From Chara braunii (lineage: Eukaryota; Streptophyta; Charophyceae; Charales; Characeae), in contig BFEA01000208.1 in NCBI GenBank assembly GCA_003427395.1, positions 1,293,331 through 1,357,330 on the forward strand: 64,000 nt of DNA, given 5' to 3'. The notes below the pieces were generated by a model. That model was given only the letters and a program-made list of their open reading frames with translations, had not been told where the DNA came from and did no database searches. Positions 57,236-64,000 of the stretch are shown here, piece by piece. The stretch's first letter is position 1. Every line of letters begins with the position of its first letter. Both the position numbers and the translations under genes were made by a program.

Positions 57236-57640
57236 TTTTGAAATATAAAGTGACAACTTCTCAAAAATAAAAAAAAAAGACGTTTGGTTCGGCGAGGAAG
57301 GAGTCGAGCCGCCGACATACTAAGTTTCTCTGCCAGTTACATATCGAATTAATTTAGGCTTAATTGAAGCTGCTGTTGCTTGTCAGCGTTTGACGCTTGG
57401 CTGCATGAGGAAGTCGAGCCGTGATACCTAGTAACTGTCCCAGCTCCAAATTATAGATGATTGTTTCTTGTCAGCAGTTTGAAGGTTTGGTTACGTGAGG
57501 AAGTCAAACTGAAGTACTTAGTTTCTTTCCCAGTTCCACGGCGAGCAGTTTCTGTCCCAATTTCACAGCAAGCAAGCGGTTTGTCGTAGTTCCTCTGCAA
57601 GCAGCCTTAGGCGTTCGCTACATTAGGAAGGCTAGTGTAG

Positions 57641-58138
57641 GTACTGGATTTCATTCCCAGTTCCACGGCAAGCAAGCAGTTTCTATCACATTTCCACAGT
57701 AATCGAGCGTAGTAGATGAGTGCCATGGTCTGGTCTGTTGTCTTTGCTGAATTTCCTAGGGTTGTTGTAACTTAGGCTGATAAATGGGCCAGTGCTTCTC
57801 GGTTTGTTCCTCGGTTTACTACTGTCTCCACAGACGTACCTAGGCTGATCAATGGGCCAAGCGGTTTGTTCCTCTGTACTGCTGTCTCCGGTGCTGCACA
57901 CAAACGTACCATCTTTACCCGATTATAATGCGTGGTTGCTAAGAGGTGCCCCAACTAGAGGTATAAAGACTCGGCGTACTACTCGAGCGAGCACGGCAGA
58001 ATGCTGCAAAGGTAGATCTCCGCCTTTGGAAAAAGAATAAGGTGTAAATAATTCCGTGCTTGTTGTGACAGCAGTGACTTCTGTCGGATGTTGCATGTCT
58101 ACATCTTTGCAAACGAAGAACCAAGAGGGATAAAGTTG
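57641..58138. other. No gene; small duplication
   Basis: 'taggctgataaatgggcca' (57772) and 'taggctgatcaatgggcca' (57841), with 'cggtttgttcctc' after each, form a 69-bp direct duplication. No gene signal. Confidence 0.4.
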
Positions 58139-58215
58139 TGGCCTCGCTCCACTAACCAAATGTGCGAAATGACAATGAATCTTCAGCTAGAAAACGGAAG
58201 AATGCATCGCGATAT
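58139..58215. mobile_element. Harbinger-like MITE left arm
   Basis: TGGCCTCGCTCCACTAACCA, AATGTGCGAAATGACAATGA and ATCTTCAGCTAGAAAACGG match the left arm of the family. No right arm was found in the next 500 bp. Confidence 0.55.
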
Positions 58216-58850
58216 ATTTTGTCTTGTGCTTGTGGAGAGTCAGTGAGGCATTTTTCCGCGTCAAGATGTTACTTTGTACTTCGATTGTTAGGTCTTATAT
58301 TTCTTGTCGTGCGAGGTTTCTGCTCGATTCAAAGTCTGACCGCTTGATCGTTGCCATTCCACGTCACTTGATTTGAGCATTCCGTTTTTTTTTTTTTTTT
58401 TTTTTTTTTTGCTTTTCGTGTTTTTATTTCCAAAGAGCCCGTGGGGGTATATCGGTAAACTACGCGAAAAAGAAGTACGCTTCGTGCAAAAAACGTTTTC
58501 TAATTGCAGTTTGGGCAATGTATACAGTGTAGCAACCTCTTGGGGGTTTCTCGGTTCATCTCTTGCGTTTTGTGTTTTGTTCCATTTGAAGGTAATGAAA
58601 ATGAGATTAGTACGGGTTGCGTTACTACAAGAAAATTATCAAATAAATATATATAATACAAATTCTGTTTATTTTATTTATTACTCTTCATTATTGTATA
58701 TCATTCTTTATTTTCAATAGACGTCCCGTCAGTGTTGGTCGTGCCCCGTTGGTTGGATCTCCGAGCCTCTTTTTCTCGACCCGGGGTCAAGTGCCCCTTG
58801 TTTGGAGGCTTAATTGGGTCTTAATTGCAGGCCGTTGATCTAGGGTCTAA
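58216..58850. other. No gene; source of the mate-pair fragment
   Basis: A T-run of about 27 nt lies at 58385-58411. 58493-58527 is the genomic source of the 35 nt seen next to the adaptor at 40925-40959. A 115-codon plus-strand ORF (58373-58720) starts inside the T-run and is not credible. Confidence 0.5.
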
Positions 58851-59130
58851 AATTAATAGGGTCAAAAAGCAACAGGGTCAAAAATCAATAGCGTCGAAAA
58901 TCAATAGTTGGGTAAGGCAGGACTTTCCCCGCGGACTGCTCTTTCAAACCGTGGCGGGGCGCGAAGCATTTTAATCCTCTTCTTTGCGACGGCCTTCAGA
59001 TATGCTTGGTTTTCTTTGGGTAGTTCATAATTGTTTTGTTTTCTGTTTATCCGATTATATCTGGGCTCGAATTTGGGTCTGTATTTCAAGAGTTTATGGG
59101 TGTGCCAACTGAATTTGGGTCTGTACTTCA
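58850..59130. repeat. Short tandem repeats (19-nt x4; 53-nt x2)
   Basis: 'aatagggtcaaaaagcaac' type units repeat four times at 58854-58910. 'gaatttgggtctgtatttca' with 'agagtttatgggt' is duplicated at 59070 and 59115. Both are local and non-coding. Confidence 0.7.
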
Positions 59131-59467
59131 AGAGTTTATGGGTTTTTCTTATGGTTTATGCTCTCGTTGATACGCATCTTCTTCTGGTCCGGCAGATACT
59201 GCATCCCACGCGAGGTCTTTTTTAATTTTTCGTTAATTTGTACCATTTTTCGAATTAGTAGTGTCATCCTTGCTAAGCAGCAATGCGAGTCTTCTCTGTG
59301 CCGTTCCAATTGTAGCGGCTGTCACGAAGCACAATGAGGTTGGACACTTTCTTTCGCTGTGTGTCATGAACTTGTCGCACAAAGGGAGTGGAAAGTTGAA
59401 AGTTGTTATATTTGCATGCTTCCGCAGGGAGTGGCAATATGCATCTCGTGGAAGTTGCCACTCTCTA

Positions 59468-59518
59468 CCTTCTTCCCCCGAATACAACGTACTCAAAGAT
59501 GCCTCGGGGGAAGAAGGG
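59468..59518. mobile_element. Minimal CCGTCTTCCCCCGAA-family MITE
   Basis: CCTTCTTCCCCCGAATACAA at the left pairs with CTCGGGGGAAGAAGG at the right with almost no interior, giving about 51 bp. TA precedes the left end; the right flank is not TA. It is the smallest member of the family in the window. Confidence 0.6.
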
Positions 59519-59598
59519 TGTCTACACACCAGCGACTCTCAAGATGTGCTTTGTTTCCGCGTTGGTGTGGGCAGGACTTTGTCTACACCAGAGACTCT

Positions 59599-59752
59599 GG
59601 GCCTCTGTCGACTACTCACCAAATGTGCAAAATGGGAATGAACCAAAAAAAAAAAAAAAAAAAAGAATGAATCGTCGTCCGAACGTTGAAAAATGGACCA
59701 GGGGGATTCATTCTCATTTCGCACAACTACGAACGTTTTTGAGCTCGAGGCG
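59599..59752. mobile_element. Harbinger-like MITE, diverged right end
   Basis: GGGCCTCTGTCGACTACTCA and CCAAATGTGCAAAATGGGA at the left are typical. An A-run of about 20 follows, then GAATGAATCGTCGTCC and the right-arm motif GGGGGATTCATTCTCATTTC, with a decayed terminus near 59750. Confidence 0.55.
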
Positions 59753-60455
59753 ATTTGGTGTTTTGGAGCTCTCATAAACATCTCCTAGTTCTTTAACGTG
59801 CTCGATACGGTATGTTCGGACGTTTTTGGGCACACTGAAGGATTATACAGTCCGAGTTTTTCCTGTTGTGACGAGTTACGGATGGTGTTTATGCGAATTG
59901 GAGGTAGGGTGTCTGAAATCCATCCTTGGGAACCGACACGCTGAGCCTTGCATCGACGGCATGACAAGAGCGAAAACGGGCGCGGATGTCATTTGATTGG
60001 ACATGTGGCAGGACCGCGACAAACGTGGCCGTAACTTATCGTACAGAAAGACCTAACCGTAAAAAAAAAAAAGAAAAAAAAAAGGAAGCCCTCACCGTGC
60101 AGAAAGCGCTCACCGTACAGAAAGCGTGGCCTTATCTTATCTTGTCATACGATCCGGAATTTGTGGACTGTTCCCACGCGAAGCGTGAAGGGAGATCGAA
60201 CATCCGTTCTTTTTTTTTATTTTTATTTTTTTGACTCGGGGATCGAGATGTACAGACTCTCGAAAACTAGTTTGTTCTTTTTTACCTCGTTGGCTACTTC
60301 ATTAGCTGGACTGCACATTGCCCACTGGAATGAGTGCATACACTGGGTTATGTATATTTGTTGTCTTCTCACTCTCTGCCTACGGTTTACCGGGCAGTTC
60401 TGTTTGTGACGATATATATATTTATATGTATATAGATATGTTTCTGTGTCTTGTT
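59753..60455. other. No gene recognised
   Basis: Contains A- and T-rich runs (60061-60084, 60210-60232) and a doubled 'accgtacagaaagcg' type phrase (60095, 60110). The 82-codon ORFs lack domains. Confidence 0.4.
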
Positions 60456-60854
60456 TGGGATGGTTTGCAAAATAACCGCGCGTGTTGAGATATATGCCAG
60501 AATGCCCCTGAAAAATGTGGGTAGAGCGGAATATGCCCTTTTAAGCCGAAATCTTTGTGTCGTGCCCTTGTCAGGCGGGTGTGCGACTTTGCAATCTGGA
60601 CCTCCCCGTTTGGGCCTTGGCCTTTTGCAATAGTGCCTAACAAAAGTTGGCAGGTACTAGGGGGGATATTTTGCAAAGTTGGACGGTACCCGGTAGGGGT
60701 ATATGGCAAAGATGGGGATCCAGCCGATGCCAAGGGGTATTTCACAATTTTGAATTTTTTGTTTTTTGTCAGAGCGGCATTCCGCTCTACCCACATCTTT
60801 TAGGTGCATTTTGGCATATATCTCAATTCTGGGGGTATTTTGCAAATTGTCCCA
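60456..60854. mobile_element. MITE with 76-bp terminal inverted repeats
   Basis: The left arm (TGGGATGGTTTGCAAAATA; TTGAGATATATGCCA; GGGTAGAGCGGAAT at 60519-60532) pairs along about 76 bp with the right arm 60778-60854 (ATTCCGCTCTACCC; TGGCATATATCTCAA; TATTTTGCAAATTGTCCCA). The interior contains 'gtacccggtaggggtatatg', similar to the complement of the 2.7-kb units. ORFs inside are by-products. No target duplication was resolved. Confidence 0.75.
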
Positions 60855-61182
60855 CATCTTTTACGTGTTTTATTCAAGAGTTCAGGTTGTCGTAGAGGTT
60901 GGATGCCATATGACTGTCACCTTCGGTAGTATTTTACTTGGGATGTCCACATTGTTTGGCGCATCGGGAATTGTGGCAAGTGTTTGCGACTTCGTTGATG
61001 CTGTGCCCTAATTTAGGTCTAGCAGCTGACGATCGTCGTTGTGCTGGCGGATTCATCTTGCTAGCTTCAAATCCCTCCGGCTCTTTTATTCGTTTCTATC
61101 TGACGATTTTAACTTCGCTTCTTTTCGTTCTTCTGGAACTCGAACACTGAGCGGTGTTGTGGATGAATCGACCGGGGGTTGA

Positions 61183-61569
61183 AGTGATTGCATCGCAGAC
61201 ATAATAGACCGGTTCTTTTCGTTCATTAAACCATTAGTACTTGGGCGATGCCTTAGCGTTAACGCTACGAGAATTTCGCTACCTGCTGGCCATCGATTTA
61301 TCGTATCAACAGCCCGCGCCGCTTCAAAAAAGGTGCGGCTGGCACGGCGTGCAGTGCGCAAGTATTGGTCGACACCTCAATCCAATTTGGATACCAACTT
61401 TAAAGCGGAAATTTGCATAAAAGACAAAGAAAGACTGTTTCTTGAGTTTGCCCTTGGACTTTTTCCTAAGGCAAAAAAACACCCTGATTCCTCCATGTAT
61501 ACAACCCATCTTTCCGGTCCCGTTCAGGGAAGAGAGACGATATGGCTGACCACTGCCCACGTCCTGTCC
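61183..61569 (+). other. Open frame of about 129 codons, possible decayed exon
   Basis: The frame ending at the TGA of 61570 is open back to 61183, with no in-frame ATG near the start. The residues around 40-65 (ISLPAGHRFIVSTARAASKK) and after read like a basic globular protein, but I do not recognise a family. It could be an exon or a chance frame. The minus strand is also open across part of this interval, which weakens the case. Confidence 0.15.
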
Positions 61570-61721
61570 TGAACGTACGACCTTGAAACCATGTCGAGTG
61601 AGTCCTAGGGGGTAGCCATCTCTGCTTAGCCCCGGTACCTGCAACGGCTGTCTGGTCAGGTCACGCCCCCAAGATGGCAATGGGTGATGGCCCTGGGTGG
61701 TTAACACTAGGGTAGGACAGC

Positions 61722-61815
61722 CGGGGTGGGGGTGCATCAGGGCAAAAAGATAGGAGGAAGGGTGGGTGGGGGTGCCCCAGGGCAAAAAGATAAGAGGAAG
61801 GGTGGGTCGGGTCCT
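61722..61815. repeat. 45-bp tandem duplication
   Basis: 'ggtgggggtgcatcagggca' with 'aaaagataggaggaag' is repeated immediately with three differences (61725 and 61767). Confidence 0.75.
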
Positions 61816-61974
61816 CAGAGGGGTTCATCTGGACAACCGAGTGGCTGAGTACTGTGCGTGACTGCCATCCGTCTGGTAGTGCACCTCTACAACAACCTCA
61901 AAAAAAAAAAAAAAAAAAAGTTGGAGTACGCGATCTCTATTTTGAGCCAGCGCCTCCGTTGATCTCCCCAATAA

Positions 61975-62147
61975 GGGCCTCGCCACAGCACTCTCAAATG
62001 TGAAAAATGACAAAAATGTCGTAGGTGCATCTGGCCATGTTCTACAGGGTAGTTCACGCTCAAAATGTGGTAGGTGTACCTGGCCATGTTCTACAAGGTA
62101 GTTCATGCTCATTTTGCACATTTTCGAAGAGTGGTGTGGCGATGCCC
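61975..62147. mobile_element. Complete Harbinger-like MITE with TAA target duplication
   Basis: GGGCCTCGCCACAGCACTCT and AAATGTGAAAAATGA at the left pair with CATTTTGCACATTTTCG and AGAGTGGTGTGGCGATGCCC at the right. TAA flanks both sides (61972-61974, 62148-62150). The interior has an internal duplication of 'tggccatgttctacaggg' with 'tagttcacgctc'. This is the clearest member and defines the family ends. Confidence 0.8.
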
Positions 62148-62194
62148 TAACTCAGGATTTATCGGCAACAGGGCAACGCAAAAACGTTTTACTC

Positions 62195-62470
62195 AGTCCA
62201 CCAAAAGCCTAGCTTAGTGGGTACAAAATCAGAATCCTCAGTCAACCAAAGGTCTAGCGTAGCGGGTACAAAAGCCTAGCCTAGTGGGCCCAAAAGCCTA
62301 CCTTAGTGGGTACAAAAGCCTTAGTAGGGGGTACCACCCATGAATTGTTGACATACAGACCCGAGTTCAAATCGAGGAAAGGGAACTCGATGAGGAGAAC
62401 AAGTGTTTAAAAATCCTGAGGGGTAATTGGTGGAAGTGCTTTCTGTTTTTTTTTTTTTTTTTTTTTTCAT
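62195..62470 (+). repeat. SINE-like sequence with repeated A-box units and T-rich tail
   Basis: CCTAGCTTAGTGGGTACAAAA (62208-62228) recurs with changes at about 62250, 62274 and 62298; each resembles a tRNA D-arm/A-box. GAGTTCAAATCGAGG (62363-62377) resembles a T-arm/B-box. A T-run of about 24 at 62443-62466 could be a Pol III terminator or reverse tail. Together this fits a tRNA-derived SINE whose A-box region has been tandemly amplified. Confidence 0.4.
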
Positions 62471-64000
62471 TCACAGAAAAGCATTTCACTCACAATCAAT
62501 ATAAACGAGGCCAGGGACCTCACAATTCGATCCGGAAGCTGTCCTGTGAGCCCGCTTACAGCGACTACAGCTGTCCATCTCAATCATCAAGGTATTTATT
62601 TCCTGAAGATACATAACTCTGCTAGGTCCGAAGTAAGGAGGCCTGGAATCCCTCCGCAAACCAACTCGGAAGTGACCTAATCTAGCACAACCCGTGCTAA
62701 TAGCTGGTCTAATTTATCCAAGTAGTTTTCTAAGATCCCTGCGTAGCCGTCGACCCTATACTGTGAGCGCCTTATTCAGTGTCCGTAGCTCTCATTGTTT
62801 CATGTGTCCAGTTTCGGAAGCTCAGGGCTTTCCACCTGTCTGGTGTCGCTAAAGACGGGACCTCTCCCATGCTGGGAGATGGGATTCGCCTTTTTTGGTT
62901 TTCCCTGTTGGGGCTGGAAAGACGACACTGAGATCAACGGCAACCCTCTAGAAACGTGTGGGGACACTGAGATCAACGGCAACCCTCTAGAAACGTGTGG
63001 GGTCTTCTCCGCACGTGGTATAGTATAGTATATAGTATATTGTAGTATAGTCTAGTATAGGACTGCTCCATCGGCCAGGACAGTCCCTATTGACCTATCT
63101 GGTGTTGACCTTGATCGGCAAATGGATCTTGATCGGAAGGTTATTACCGGCCAAAACCATGGACGCATACGAATGTAGATCACCTATGATGGTTGTTATG
63201 GTGCTATCATTTAATTCTCTTATTAGGGAGGCAAATGACTTCCCTCAGATCCTGTCTAATCCTGCTCGAGGAGCAGCACTTGCAGGTAGCCGGAGCTGGC
63301 GTGCCGTTGAAAAGCAAGTAGTGTATGTGATGTCCTGTGCTGTCTTTCGGCCAGAGTGATTAACTGCGTGGAGTAGACCCTGAACGAATTTGGGAAATCC
63401 AGTGTGAGAACTGAAGTCCCCCGTGTGGTTTGGGTTTAGTGAGAACTGGCCATGGCGTGGGAAGGAAACGAATGCCTGCAATTTTAAAACATCCATTCAA
63501 TCCAAAAAGTATCGCTGAACTTTTGCTCGTGGGATCTCGTTTTCGGATCTCAGATTCCGATGTTGCTCATTGCTTAGCTCGGATTCTGATGTGGAATGCC
63601 TTACCCTGGTTGCTCGTTCCTTGTGTTCGTCTTCGCCGTGTGTTAGGTAGAGGAACCCCCTTGGTAGCGGAACCCCCTTTTCTGGTCCTGCTCTGCGCGG
63701 CGACCATCGCTGCACAGGGTGTTAGGCCAGTGGGGTGCTACTGCCATCCATGGGATGACGATCAAGTCGTTAAACCACCACTACCTTTCCAAGCTGAAAA
63801 TGACCTTGACCGCAAAGTTATGGGTCTGGGCGAAGGTTGACAAAAGCGAAATAGTTGGGCCTTGTGGGCCCTATCGGAGAAAAAAAAAGAAAAAAAAAAG
63901 AAAAAAAAGAAGGAAACTGCAGAGTTGAAGGACGGACGTCGGGGCACTTTCCATTTAACTGATACTTGCAACCATCAGGGCACTCTCCGATGTACTCAAG
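62471..64000. other. No gene; small repeats
   Basis: A 39-bp perfect tandem duplication (unit starting ACACTGAGATCAACGGC) lies at 62925-63002, and a TAGTATAG-type microsatellite at 63018-63060. Overlapping ORFs (89 and 136 codons, +) have no recognised domain. 63880-63912 is A-rich. The window ends in unannotated sequence. Confidence 0.45.

Larger units (their letters stand above)
56290..57640. repeat. Dispersed TTGTCAGCAGTTTGACG repeats in both orientations
   Basis: The core TTGTCAGCAGTTTGACGTTT with 'ggctgcatgaggaagtcgag' and 'gtttctgtcccagttcca' occurs forward at about 56303, 56838, 57380 and 57458, and reversed at about 56455, 56620 and 57045. A 'gggatcccgcctataagacc' phrase is duplicated at 56559 and 56671. 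This repeat neighbourhood hosts the broken U6 retrocopy described separately. Confidence 0.65.

Noticed and set aside
63430-63840. 136-codon plus-strand ORF
   Set aside because: No recognisable domain; the antisense strand is also open for 72 codons within it; no start context or promoter signal.

Overview
The window looks like nuclear DNA from a large, repeat-rich genome of the green plant lineage. Only one protein gene can be supported with confidence: a single-exon, secreted fasciclin-domain (FAS1) protein at 52179-52814 (+). The lineage is suggested by three things: the U6 snRNA-derived sequence near 57.2 kb has the plant-type 5' hairpin, a fragment at 48.5 kb resembles plant mitochondrial tRNA-Phe, and the FAS1 protein resembles plant and algal cell-wall proteins. 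A charophycean alga such as Chara is my best guess; it is an inference, not shown by the sequence.

Layout. 0-6 kb: microsatellites, inverted-repeat (MITE-like) elements, G-rich islands and short tandem arrays. 5.6-15.7 kb: mostly AT-rich sequence without recognised genes, plus a diverged tandem duplication (11.4-11.9 kb) and one doubtful minus-strand ORF (12.5-13.1 kb). 15.7-22.7 kb (+), about 25.9 kb to at least 32.5 kb (-) and 37.5-45.6 kb (+): three diverged copies of one large, apparently non-coding element. Each copy has a conserved header, a tandem array A whose unit differs between copies, an array B of 'GTGCTGCC-AAATTT' type units, an 'ACAGGTGGTG'-like point and a conserved tail. Other elements have inserted into these copies. 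45.6-51.4 kb: MITEs, an organelle-type tRNA relic and long (GA)n. 51.4-52.8 kb: probable promoter and the FAS1 gene. 52.8-64 kb: tandem repeats, several MITEs, a broken U6 retrocopy and SINE-like sequence.

At least five MITE families can be defined from the window alone. The most abundant has GGGCCTCGCTCCACTACTC-like ends and 3-bp target duplications (PIF/Harbinger-like). A second has CCGTCTTCCCCCGAA-like ends and TA target duplications. The others are a CAACA-ended foldback, a TTTCGTCAAA-ended foldback and an AACTAGGGCGC-ended family.

Part of the sequence is an assembly artefact. A 100-N gap at 40825-40924 is followed by 35 nt identical to 58493-58527 and then by a perfect Nextera mate-pair junction adaptor (40960-40997). 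The orientation fits one circularised fragment running from 40998 to 58527.

The window shows no operon, CRISPR array or prokaryotic system, and no intact transposase or reverse transcriptase was recognised, so the mobile elements here all appear non-autonomous or decayed.
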